This document shows positions 48,510 to 57,030 of a DNA stretch of 64,000 nt, in pieces. This DNA comes from Acinetobacter sp. ANC 4910 (GTDB lineage: Bacteria; Pseudomonadota; Gammaproteobacteria; Pseudomonadales; Moraxellaceae): positions 1 through 64,000 of the forward strand of contig NZ_SJNT01000017.1 in NCBI RefSeq assembly GCF_004331035.1, read 5' to 3'. The position numbers and the translations under genes are program-made. Each line of letters begins with the position of its first letter. Within the stretch, counting starts at the first letter, position 1. The notes beneath the pieces were generated by a model, which saw only the letters and a program-made list of their open reading frames with translations, was not told the origin of the DNA and ran no database searches.

Positions 48510-49328
48510 CTAGTTTAAATGGTGAAAATCGGATGCTGTAAATTCTGTCTGTTGTGACGTTTCACGCCAAATTTTCAGAAAATCAGTATGTTGTGGGTGA
48601 ATCTGTAGCAACTGAATGCTGGCCTGTATCCAAGCGCGATGCTCTTCCAGTTGCAACTGACCTTTTAATAACAACCAGCGTAAATAGATCAGCCATGTAT
48701 TTAATACATCACCTTCACAATAGCCAGTTAAATCCTGCCATTGTTGTAACCGAACATATTCGGGTACATGATAACTTCCGTCACCACGCTTACCCGGAAA
48801 ACCTAATAAATGAGCAGCATCATCCAATTTCTGGAAATGACGCAAATTAAACATGGCCATTACATCCATTAAATCAACATGACGATGATGGTAACGGTTC
48901 TGGTAGTTATTATACTTCTTCTGATGATCAATCTCACCCTGATCAAACAAACTAGATGCAGACAAACCATGATACATGGCACGGAACAAAATCACAGGAA
49001 GATCAAACTGCGAACCATTCCAACTGACCAAGGTTGGATTCTTCTTATCAAAAATAGATAAAAACTTCTTTAAAATTTCAGCTTCTGAATACTGTTCCCG
49101 ACTAAATGAAAACAGCTTCATCGCACCTAATTCATCGACCCATAACCCCGAAATGCAGACAATTTCATGCAAGGGCAAGCGCTGAAAATCCATGCCAGAC
49201 TCTTGACGACGCAACTTGATCAATGCTTGCTCTAAATCTGGCTCAGGTAAATCTAGACCGTAAAGATGCGCCCCAGACTTTAAGTCCGTCATGGTTTCAA
49301 TATCAAAAACGAGAACAGGTAAACGCAT
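48510..49328 (-). CDS. Predicted PolB-like 3'-5' exonuclease
   Basis: A 272-residue DEDD-fold nuclease related to the proofreading domain of DNA polymerase II (PF10108-type). The motif I FDIETM holds the first catalytic acids, SWNGSQFDLPV is motif II and YCEGDVLNTWL is motif III. No polymerase domain is attached. The substrate is unknown. Start is ATG 49328; the TTG two codons upstream is the alternative. It begins 26 bases after cysM and runs directly into rlmD with a 6-base gap, so cysM, this gene and rlmD may be one transcript. Confidence 0.83.
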   Translation of the reverse strand: MRLPVLVFDIETMTDLKSGAHLYGLDLPEPDLEQALIKLRRQESGMDFQRLPLHEIVCISGLWVDELGAMKLFSFSREQYSEAEILKKFLSIFDKKNPTLVSWNGSQFDLPVILFRAMYHGLSASSLFDQGEIDHQKKYNNYQNRYHHRHVDLMDVMAMFNLRHFQKLDDAAHLLGFPGKRGDGSYHVPEYVRLQQWQDLTGYCEGDVLNTWLIYLRWLLLKGQLQLEEHRAWIQASIQLLQIHPQHTDFLKIWRETSQQTEFTASDFHHLN

Positions 49329-49354
49329 CTTCAATCTCTATAATGGAGCTTAAA

Positions 49355-50284
49355 TTATTCAGGATCTTGTACCGAAAACAGACCTGTAGATAAATAACGG
49401 TCGCCACGATCACAGATAATGCAGACAATGACTGCATCTGGGTTTTCTTCTGCAATACGTAAGGATGCCCAGACCGCACCACCTGATGATGTACCCGCAC
49501 TGATGCCTTCTTTTTGTGCCAGTTTACGCATGGTTTTTTCCGCTTCAATTTGCGGAATATCCATAATACGATCAACCCGGCTACGATCAAAAATAGTCGG
49601 TAAATATTCTTGTGGCCAACGACGAATTCCCGCAATGCTCGAACCATCTTCTGGCTGTAAACCCACAATTTGAATCTCAGGATTTTGTTCTTTCAGGTAT
49701 TTCGATACGCCCATAATGGTGCCTGTGGTGCCCATTGAGCTAACAAAATGGGTAATTTTCCCACCCGTTTGTTGCCAGATTTCTGGCCCCGTGCTCAGGT
49801 AATGTGCTTCCACATTGTCTGGATTACCAAATTGATTCAGTACAAAACCTTTACCTTCTGCCTGCATTTGCAACGCCAAATCACGCGCACCTTCCATTCC
49901 TTGCTGCTGAGTCACTTCAATTAACTCTGCACCATAGGCACGCATGGCATCTTTACGTTCTTGGCTCATGTTGTTAGGCATAATCAATTTCATATGATAG
50001 CCACGCATCGCCGCAACCATCGCAAGTGCAATACCTGTATTGCCACTGGTCGCTTCAATCAAGGTATCCCCCGGTCGAATTTGCCCACGCTTCTCTGCCT
50101 GCATAATCATGTTATAAGCTGGACGGTCTTTGACTGAACCCGCTGGGTTATTGCCTTCTAATTTTGCTAAAACCGTGGCTTGCGTGTGACTTGCTAGACG
50201 CTGTAAACGCACCAGCGGTGTTTTTCCTACATAGTGGTCTAACAAAAATTCATCGGCTTGAAAATCGGGGATTGTGTTACTCAT
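49355..50284 (-). CDS. cysM: Cysteine synthase B
   Basis: A 309-residue PLP enzyme making cysteine from O-acetylserine and sulfide or thiosulfate. The PLP lysine is in NPAGSVKDRPAY, the phosphate-binding loop EATSGNTGIALAM and the family block NMSQERKDAMRAYGAEL are near-identical to E. coli CysM. The start at ATG 50284 (MSNTIPDFQADEF) fits the family; the longer frame reads into the upstream promoter. It diverges from the GacS-like kinase, as in pseudomonads. Confidence 0.94.
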   Translation of the reverse strand: MSNTIPDFQADEFLLDHYVGKTPLVRLQRLASHTQATVLAKLEGNNPAGSVKDRPAYNMIMQAEKRGQIRPGDTLIEATSGNTGIALAMVAAMRGYHMKLIMPNNMSQERKDAMRAYGAELIEVTQQQGMEGARDLALQMQAEGKGFVLNQFGNPDNVEAHYLSTGPEIWQQTGGKITHFVSSMGTTGTIMGVSKYLKEQNPEIQIVGLQPEDGSSIAGIRRWPQEYLPTIFDRSRVDRIMDIPQIEAEKTMRKLAQKEGISAGTSSGGAVWASLRIAEENPDAVIVCIICDRGDRYLSTGLFSVQDPE

Positions 50285-50437
50285 TATGTGTACCTTGATC
50301 GAGGTGCGGGTATTGTATGAAAAAATAGGGGGTCCTGCACCCATTTCGCAGGGTTTTTCATGAAAGTGATTAAAGCGCGGTCAGTTTCAAATAAAGCATG
50401 CTAATATGCTGAGCATAGGGAATTTACTACATTTGCC

Positions 50438-53248
50438 ATGCCGAATATCAATAAAAAGTTATTTAAACGCTTACACTTAAATCATGCGTATGGGCAACTG
50501 ATTGCCATGATTTTTGTGCCCATTATGATTTTGGCTTGTGTAGGCACGGCATTGGTTTTATCTGAAACATCGAATGCAGCAAAAGCGCAACAGCGCCAAA
50601 TGGCCATTGCGATTTTAACCCGTTACCAAAGCACCGCAGAATCAGCACTCGACTTACTCAATCGCTACCCTTGGCACTATGACCAAGCGCAAAATGCGAT
50701 GCAATATATGTTCAATGAAAAACTGCTGAATCAAGCCACTATTATTGACCATACTGGTGCTGCGCGACTCAATATTGGTGGTGATGCACATTCAACTTGG
50801 CCCAAATACCCGAAAGACAAGAATTTTTTTGGACCAATTAAACTGAACGGCAATCATGTCTATGGTATGCAAATTAACGAATCTTCTAATCAAAAAGGTT
50901 GGCTCTTGATTGAACTGGACAATCAACCCTTACAAATTGCACGCTATCGTGTCCTGATTGTGTTGGTGGCAACAGGGCTTTTAACCTTATTACTCTTGCT
51001 GTTGTGTTTGAACTTCTATTCACGTCGTTGGATTGCACCCATGTATGAAATTCGGATGCAGTTACAACGTCTGAATGCCGACACACTCGATCAACACATG
51101 ATCATTAACAGTACGGGCGAGCTTCGACTGTTACAACGCGATATTGCCAATGTAGTAAAACGCCTTCATTTCAGCTTTCTAGAGTTAAAAGAACATACCG
51201 AACAAACTGAAGATGACTTAAGACGTACGCTGGATACCCTAGAAGTACAAAACATTACTTACCGCCAAGCGCGTGACCAAGCGATTTCTTCCAATCAGGC
51301 AAAATCGGTATTTCTTGCCAATATCAGCCATGAATTAAGAACGCCTTTAAACAGTATTGATGGCTTTATTCATTTACTCCTTCGTCAGGGCAATTTAAGC
51401 AACGAGCAAAATTTATATTTACAGACCATTCGTAAATCTTCCGCCCATTTATTGGCATTGATTAATGATGTTTTAGATTTCTCTAAAATTGATGCGGGCA
51501 AACTAGAACTAGAAACCGCCCCGTTTGATCTGGAAGAAGCCATTTTTGATGTGATGGACATGTTATCGCCACTGGCGGCACAAAAACATATTGATATGGC
51601 GTTCTACTATGGCGATGACGTCCCTAAACAAGTCATTGGTGACACACTCCGCTTTAAGCAAATTCTGACCAATCTGATTTCCAATGCCATTAAATTTACC
51701 CCTGATGGTGAAATCATTGTTCGAGTACGCATGAAGCATGATGATATTGGACAATGCTTACTGCACTTTAGTGTCCAAGACAGCGGCATTGGCTTAAGTG
51801 GCACAGACCGTAAACGCTTATTTGAATCCTTCTCGCAAGGTGATGCTTCGGTCACGCGTCAATTTGGTGGCACTGGATTAGGGCTTGCCATTTCCAAACA
51901 GCTGGTGCATTTAATGCAGGGGCAAATTGGCTTCGAAGACAACCAAGAACGTGCACCCACCGAAAAAGGCTCGACCTTCTGGTTTACCGCCATGTTTGCT
52001 GTCGATGAAGAATATGAAATTGTTCATCCACAGTTCGAACACATGAAAGTGGTGTCTTATTTGGCGCATCCTGCGGCTGCACATGTACTGCGTCACTATC
52101 TCGAAAACTATCAAGTCGAGCATATTGAATCCGCATCCATTCTGGATTTATTTAGTCGCCTAAACCAAATTCAATCGCAGCAAGAAAATACGTGGTTGAT
52201 TGTCGATCACAGCGGCGATACTCAAGCCATGCTGAAAGAAATTCGTAGTCGCTATACGGGTAGTCTTGCCGTTTATGGCTACCAAATGGCACTCGATCCG
52301 AATATGCTGAATGAATATCGTGCACGGCCACTGTATCAACCTCTGAGCCGTAATGCACTCATTCAACTGCTCAGCAATCAATCCATGTTCCAATCTGAGC
52401 AACATGAAAACTTTGATGGTCAAGGCTTACATATTTTAGCCGTCGATGACCATTTACCCAACTTGATTGTTCTGGAAGCCCTACTGGCTGAACTGAATGT
52501 AACCACCACCAAAGCGCAAAGCGGTCAGGAAGCCATTGATATTATTCAGTCTCGCCTAGAACAAAAACTGAAACCTTTTGACTTGGTGTTTATGGATATT
52601 CAAATGCCTGTTATGTCTGGTATTGATACCACACGAGCCATTCGCGCACTGGAATCTACCTTAGAAGAAGAAACGCACCTGCCCATCATTGCACTGACTG
52701 CACATGCTTTGGCCGATGAGAAACAAAAACTTTTAAAAGTCGGCATGGATGACTATGTGACCAAGCCAATTCAAATGGAACAAATCATTCAAATCTTGAC
52801 GCACTGGACCAGTAAAAGCTTTGATAAAGCCGCTATTGTAGAAAAAAACATCGTCATTGAGTCACTTGATCCACAAATTCTGAACTGGCAACAAAGCTTG
52901 CAACTTGCAGCCAATAAAGAAGACTTGGCGATCGATCTTTTAAAAATGTTAGTCGATAGCTTCCATACAGAGCTAGATGAAATGCAGCAACTGATTGAGT
53001 TAGAAGACTTTCCTCAGCTTGAACATGTCTTACATCGCTTGTACGGCGCTACACGCTATGTGGGTACACCCAACTTACAAGAAGCATCTGGATTATTTGA
53101 GCAGTTCATATCGACCTTGCGTAAAGAAAAACGTCGTGCCGATGAACAGTTTATTCAAGAGGCGATACAACGCTTTGATGATCTCAAGCTCATCATGCAG
53201 CAAGTGAAACAAGCAGCACAGTCGATTTTAAATAAATATATGCAATAA
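50438..53248 (+). CDS. gacS: Hybrid sensor histidine kinase GacS/BarA-like
   Basis: A 936-residue three-part phosphorelay kinase of the inner membrane. Order: TM1 (about 21-43), periplasmic sensor region (44-166), TM2 (167-192), HAMP (about 192-250), HisKA with phospho-His298 (ANISHELRTPLNS), HATPase (about 400-520) with the GGTGLGLAIS box, receiver domain (about 664-785) with phospho-Asp720 (MDIQMPVMSG) and TKPIQ, then an Hpt domain (about 830-930) with His866 (VLHRLYGATRYVG). This is the BarA/GacS architecture that phosphorylates UvrY/GacA and controls Csr-type sRNAs, metabolism and virulence. Placement beside cysM, rlmD, relA and mazG matches gacS of Pseudomonas. The response regulator gene is not in the window. 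Confidence 0.88.
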   Translation: MPNINKKLFKRLHLNHAYGQLIAMIFVPIMILACVGTALVLSETSNAAKAQQRQMAIAILTRYQSTAESALDLLNRYPWHYDQAQNAMQYMFNEKLLNQATIIDHTGAARLNIGGDAHSTWPKYPKDKNFFGPIKLNGNHVYGMQINESSNQKGWLLIELDNQPLQIARYRVLIVLVATGLLTLLLLLLCLNFYSRRWIAPMYEIRMQLQRLNADTLDQHMIINSTGELRLLQRDIANVVKRLHFSFLELKEHTEQTEDDLRRTLDTLEVQNITYRQARDQAISSNQAKSVFLANISHELRTPLNSIDGFIHLLLRQGNLSNEQNLYLQTIRKSSAHLLALINDVLDFSKIDAGKLELETAPFDLEEAIFDVMDMLSPLAAQKHIDMAFYYGDDVPKQVIGDTLRFKQILTNLISNAIKFTPDGEIIVRVRMKHDDIGQCLLHFSVQDSGIGLSGTDRKRLFESFSQGDASVTRQFGGTGLGLAISKQLVHLMQGQIGFEDNQERAPTEKGSTFWFTAMFAVDEEYEIVHPQFEHMKVVSYLAHPAAAHVLRHYLENYQVEHIESASILDLFSRLNQIQSQQENTWLIVDHSGDTQAMLKEIRSRYTGSLAVYGYQMALDPNMLNEYRARPLYQPLSRNALIQLLSNQSMFQSEQHENFDGQGLHILAVDDHLPNLIVLEALLAELNVTTTKAQSGQEAIDIIQSRLEQKLKPFDLVFMDIQMPVMSGIDTTRAIRALESTLEEETHLPIIALTAHALADEKQKLLKVGMDDYVTKPIQMEQIIQILTHWTSKSFDKAAIVEKNIVIESLDPQILNWQQSLQLAANKEDLAIDLLKMLVDSFHTELDEMQQLIELEDFPQLEHVLHRLYGATRYVGTPNLQEASGLFEQFISTLRKEKRRADEQFIQEAIQRFDDLKLIMQQVKQAAQSILNKYMQ

Positions 53249-53340
53249 TTTTAGGAAAAAAAGATGTGACTGGGCTGTCATGCAAGTGCGTTAGGTGCAT
53301 GTTATGCTCCGATGCAAAGCAAAATTAGAGTATCCCAAAC

Positions 53341-54126
53341 ATGGCTTTATTACGTGTAGAAAAACAGAACGGAATCGCAACAGTTAGTTTAAACCGCCCA
53401 GACAAGCGCAATGCCATGAGCTTTGCCTTACTCAACGAACTGGTCAAAGTCGCCAATCAACTAAAAAAAGATCGCAGCGTTCGTTGTGTCATTTTAACGG
53501 GTGAAGCTCATGTATTCAGTGCAGGCATTGATCTTGCTGATTTAAACAACCCAAAGAACCGCGTTTATGCCGCTTGGGAACTGGTCAAACCTGGACAAAG
53601 CCTATTCCAAAAAGCCTTCCTTATTTGGCAAGAGCTACCTGTACCCGTCATTGCAGCCTTAGAAGGTTTTTGTTTTGGCGCAGGCATGCAGTTAGCTTTG
53701 GCAGCAGATATTCGTATTGCCCATCCTGACACCCAAATGTCAATTATGGAAAGTCGTTGGGGACTTGTGCCAGATATGGGTTTAAGCCGCTCACTTAAAG
53801 GGGTAATTGGCTTAGATTTAGCCAAAGAGCTAACCCTGACCGCCCGTATTTTCGATGCCAACTATGCCAAAACCATTGGTTTAGTCACGCATTTATCTGA
53901 AACTCCCTTACAACAAGCACAAGCCCTTGCAGAAGAAATGCTGCAACGCTCCCCTGATGCCTTGGCAGCAGCCAAGCAAGTGCTGGATGCCATGGAACAT
54001 CAACCACGTAAATCTTTACGTTTAGAAAAAATCTGGCAACTGAAACTTTTATTAGGCAAAAACAGTCAACTGGCACGTAAAAAAGACAAACAACCCGAAG
54101 TTCAATTTGTTCCGCGTCAGTTTTAA
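53341..54126 (+). CDS. Enoyl-CoA hydratase/isomerase family protein
   Basis: A 261-residue crotonase-fold enzyme. The oxyanion-hole segments HVFSAGIDLADL and EGFCFGAGMQLALAADIRIA are clear, followed by the ESRWGLVPDMG region, in which the second catalytic glutamate of typical hydratases is replaced by Asp (VPDMG). It may hydrate or isomerise acyl-CoA in a catabolic route; the substrate cannot be inferred. It stands in a plus-strand run with two further metabolic genes, spaced 40 bases from the next. Confidence 0.8.
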   Translation: MALLRVEKQNGIATVSLNRPDKRNAMSFALLNELVKVANQLKKDRSVRCVILTGEAHVFSAGIDLADLNNPKNRVYAAWELVKPGQSLFQKAFLIWQELPVPVIAALEGFCFGAGMQLALAADIRIAHPDTQMSIMESRWGLVPDMGLSRSLKGVIGLDLAKELTLTARIFDANYAKTIGLVTHLSETPLQQAQALAEEMLQRSPDALAAAKQVLDAMEHQPRKSLRLEKIWQLKLLLGKNSQLARKKDKQPEVQFVPRQF

Positions 54127-54166
54127 TAAGGTTTAGACAACAAGATTAAGCTATAGAGAGATTCCA

Positions 54167-55036
54167 ATGAGTTTTGATCGTAATACAAAAATTGCATTTC
54201 TAGGTATGGGACTCATGGGCAGCCGCATGGCCACTCGATTGCTTCAGGCTGGATTTGAGGTGGCTGTATGGAACAGAACTACCTCGGCCTGTGATGTGCT
54301 CATTGATTTAGGTGCAACTGCACTAAAACTAGAACATATTGCAGACTATTCCGTCATATTAACCTGTCTTTCTGACGATGATGCAGCGCAACAAGTCATT
54401 GAAAAAATTCGTCCCTTCTGGACTAAGAATCAAGTGATTGTGGATTTCTCAAGCTTATCTGTAGATACAACCAAATCGTTGGCGGCACTTGCACAACAAG
54501 ATAACCTGCATTGGATTGACTCTCCTGTCTCAGGCGGGACAATTGGTGCAGAACAAGGCACATTGGTCATTTTTGCAGGGGGCAATGCCGAAATCATTCA
54601 AAGCTTAAGTCTCATTTATAATGTACTTTCGCAACGCGTTACACGCATGGGCGAAACAGGGACAGGGCAAGCCACTAAAATTTGCAACCAATTGATTGTC
54701 GTAGCGAATAGCACTTTAATTGCAGAAGCAGTTGCCTTAGCGCGCCAAGCAGGCGTCGATACTACCCTGCTTGCTCCAGCACTGGCAGGTGGATTTGCCG
54801 ACTCAAAGCCGTTTCAAATTTTAACACCAAGGATGGCCAATCATCAGTTTGAACCTGTACAATGGAAAGTGCAGACTTTATCAAAAGATTTAAATAATGC
54901 TGTGCAGTTGGCTGAAAAATTCCAATTAGATATTCCAGTTGCAAAAAAAGCATTATCCCAATTGCAGGCACATCAGAATAAAGGCTATGCTGAATCAGAT
55001 TTAGCCACTGTAATTCAACACGTTGAAACAGAATAA
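54167..55036 (+). CDS. NAD(P)-dependent beta-hydroxyacid dehydrogenase (GarR/GlxR-like)
   Basis: A 289-residue enzyme of the 3-hydroxyisobutyrate / tartronate-semialdehyde reductase family. The Rossmann motif GLGLMGSRMA-type FLGMGLMGSRMATRL (near 12-26), the substrate motif DSPVSGGTIGAEQG and the catalytic lysine in GQATKICNQL are present. The next gene encodes a hydroxypyruvate-isomerase-like protein 18 bases downstream. This pairing is typical of glyoxylate, glycerate or tetronate catabolism, so tartronate semialdehyde is a likely substrate, but this is inferred. Confidence 0.82.
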   Translation: MSFDRNTKIAFLGMGLMGSRMATRLLQAGFEVAVWNRTTSACDVLIDLGATALKLEHIADYSVILTCLSDDDAAQQVIEKIRPFWTKNQVIVDFSSLSVDTTKSLAALAQQDNLHWIDSPVSGGTIGAEQGTLVIFAGGNAEIIQSLSLIYNVLSQRVTRMGETGTGQATKICNQLIVVANSTLIAEAVALARQAGVDTTLLAPALAGGFADSKPFQILTPRMANHQFEPVQWKVQTLSKDLNNAVQLAEKFQLDIPVAKKALSQLQAHQNKGYAESDLATVIQHVETE

Positions 55037-55054
55037 TAATGCAGGAGCAAACTC

Positions 55055-55849
55055 ATGACTAAACTCGCAGTGAATCTTTCCATGATCTTTACTGAAGTGC
55101 CACTCATAGAACGTTTTGCACTGGCTTATGCTCATGGCTTTAAATACATTGAAATTCAGTTCCCATATGAACTCAGTATTGCTGAAATTCAAAATCAACT
55201 GACCCAGCATGATTTACATTTATGCCTGATTAATGTGCCTGCTGGAGACCTCATGCAAGGCGGCAATGGTTTGGCAGGTATTCCTGGACGAGAGCAAGAA
55301 TTTCACCAAGCACTCGAACTGGCAATTCAATATGCGGTTGCTTTAAAAGTGCCGAACGTTAATATTCTTGCGGGTAAACAACCCCTCGATTGCGACCTAT
55401 TACCCTGCCTAAATACTTTAGCCAAGAACTTAAAGCTCGCTTGCTTTATGCTGGCAGAACATCATATTCAGCCGGTGTTTGAAATGATTAACGGTACAGA
55501 TATGCCACGCTTCCTTATCCAGAATATTGCACAAGCTCAAGAGATTCTGGAAGCAGTTCAACATCCCGCACTAAAAATGCAATACGACTGCTACCACATG
55601 GCCATGATGGGCGAAAATGTACTAGAAGAATTGAAAGAAAATATTTTAGAAATTGGACATATTCAATTTGCAGATTGTCCTGGGCGACATGAACCCGACA
55701 CCGCACAAATTCACTTTAAAGAAATTTTTGATTGGTTAAGCCACAGTGATTACGCGGGTTTTATTGCCGCCGAATATCGCCCACAGGCCCACTCGAACCA
55801 TTCATTTGCATGGAAAAACAAGTACTTTGCAGAGCATCCACAAAGTTAA
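55055..55849 (+). CDS. Hydroxypyruvate isomerase-like TIM-barrel protein (Hyi/OtnI)
   Basis: A 264-residue xylose-isomerase-like TIM barrel. It contains the metal-binding residues in PVFEMINGTDMPRF, MQYDCYHMAMMGE, IQFADCPGRHEPDTAQI and AAEYRPQ near the C terminus. The family interconverts hydroxypyruvate with tartronate semialdehyde (Hyi) or 2-oxo-tetronates (OtnI). Partnership with the upstream reductase supports either role. No glyoxylate carboligase gene (gcl) is in the window. Confidence 0.85.
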   Translation: MTKLAVNLSMIFTEVPLIERFALAYAHGFKYIEIQFPYELSIAEIQNQLTQHDLHLCLINVPAGDLMQGGNGLAGIPGREQEFHQALELAIQYAVALKVPNVNILAGKQPLDCDLLPCLNTLAKNLKLACFMLAEHHIQPVFEMINGTDMPRFLIQNIAQAQEILEAVQHPALKMQYDCYHMAMMGENVLEELKENILEIGHIQFADCPGRHEPDTAQIHFKEIFDWLSHSDYAGFIAAEYRPQAHSNHSFAWKNKYFAEHPQS

Positions 55850-55924
55850 AAAACAGACAATTGAAATTTGGTGATAAAACCGCTATATTAGAGCATGAGT
55901 TATTGTCAGGAATTATGACCCTTT

Positions 55925-56326
55925 ATGAATTTAGAACCATCGCCCAGCGCTTCTAATTCTCTCGATCTCGCAATGAATTCTCAAGCTCAAGATGTACAAG
56001 CTTGCTTAAAAGTTGTACATGAAGCTCTATTAGATGTAAAAGCAAAAGATATTATCGAACTTGATGTTAGTAGCATTAGCAATGTCGCAGATGCGATTGT
56101 GATTGCAAGTGGTACATCAACTCGTCATGTGAAAGCACTTGCCGACAATGTGGCTGAAGAAGCGCGTAAAGCTGGCTTCCGCCCAATCGGCGTTGAAGGT
56201 GAACGTGATGCAGAATGGATCCTTGTTGACCTTGGACTCATCGTGGTTCATGTCATGTTGCCGACTGCGCGTAAATTTTACGACCTAGAAAGTTTATGGC
56301 GTACAGCTCCAGAATCTGTAGCTTAA
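55925..56326 (+). CDS. rsfS: Ribosome silencing factor RsfS
   Basis: A 133-residue protein that binds L14 and blocks 30S-50S joining in slow growth. The DUF143 core starts near residue 30 (VHEALLDVKAKDIIELDVS) with conserved IASGTSTRHVKALADN, EGERDAEWILVDLG and HVMLPTARKFYDLE. The first 25 residues are a variable leader; ATG at 55973 would give a shorter product starting at MNSQAQD. The usual partner nadD is not beside it. It is followed by a strong terminator. Confidence 0.92.
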   Translation: MNLEPSPSASNSLDLAMNSQAQDVQACLKVVHEALLDVKAKDIIELDVSSISNVADAIVIASGTSTRHVKALADNVAEEARKAGFRPIGVEGERDAEWILVDLGLIVVHVMLPTARKFYDLESLWRTAPESVA

Positions 56327-56347
56327 AAAAAATGACCAATTCGGTCT

Positions 56348-56386
56348 AAAAAAGCCAGTGAATCTAAAGATTAACTGGCTTTTTTG
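56348..56386 (+). terminator. rsfS terminator
   Basis: AAAAAAGCCAGT and ACTGGCTTTTTT form the arms, with AATC/GATT extending the stem inside the loop; it lies 22 bases after the rsfS stop and 24 before the opposing stop. Confidence 0.9.
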
Positions 56387-56409
56387 TTACCCCAATTTAA
56401 GTCAACTGC

Positions 56410-57018
56410 TTAAATCAGTTGATGCAAGTCAACATCCATAAATTGTTGTTTAATTTGCTCTTTTGCACGTGCAAAAACAAAGTCGGCTTTGGTCGGTCCA
56501 TAAAACTCACAATATACTTCGTACATTGTAGTAATCACCTGTGAATAGCTAACGATTGGCAAATCACTAATAAAATCAGATTCATGTATTGCCACATGTT
56601 CTACCACAGCATAGCCCAGATCAGTCAATCTTACCTTCACATCCTGATCAAAGTCCGTAAAATCGGTCTGAGCTACAGCTTTCACGACACATCCGACAAA
56701 TTGCATAAAAGCATCACTCAGTTGTGCCGAAACCAGTGCCTCTTGTTTTACCTGAGGTTTGACTTGAAGTAAAACCTGTTTTTCCACTTCAGCAATTTCA
56801 AACAAAACTTGGCGTAGCATATCTTTACGGTAAAAGCGCAGTTCGTCCGTATTACATACTTCACTTAAAAAACGGTTGAGCACAAAAGAAGGTTTATCTC
56901 CATATTCTTGCTCCCAATAGCTCAGAACTCGTTCCAAAGCGATTCCCTTCAAATATTGGCTTAAACCACGTTCAATCGCTGTTCTTTTTTGTCCCATGGT
57001 GAGTAATTCATTGGGCAT
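56410..57018 (-). CDS. Unknown cytosolic protein cotranscribed with amtB
   Basis: A 202-residue hydrophilic, helical protein without signal peptide or membrane span; I do not recognise a family. Conserved-looking segments are LERVLSYWEQEYGDKPSFVL and YCEFYGPTKADFVFARA. Cysteines are few. Start is ATG 57018 with AAGGAGTG 6 bases upstream; the track-style GTG 57027 lies inside that ribosome site and is rejected. It begins 12 bases after the amtB stop on the same strand. A sigma-54 promoter precedes amtB, so this gene is likely nitrogen-regulated. In most bacteria the amtB partner is the PII protein glnK; this sequence does not look like PII. Confidence 0.7.
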   Translation of the reverse strand: MPNELLTMGQKRTAIERGLSQYLKGIALERVLSYWEQEYGDKPSFVLNRFLSEVCNTDELRFYRKDMLRQVLFEIAEVEKQVLLQVKPQVKQEALVSAQLSDAFMQFVGCVVKAVAQTDFTDFDQDVKVRLTDLGYAVVEHVAIHESDFISDLPIVSYSQVITTMYEVYCEFYGPTKADFVFARAKEQIKQQFMDVDLHQLI

Positions 57019-57030
57019 GCTGAACACTCC

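Noticed and set aside
49328-49334. TTG start for the PolB-like exonuclease
   Set aside because: ATG two codons later gives the expected N terminus.
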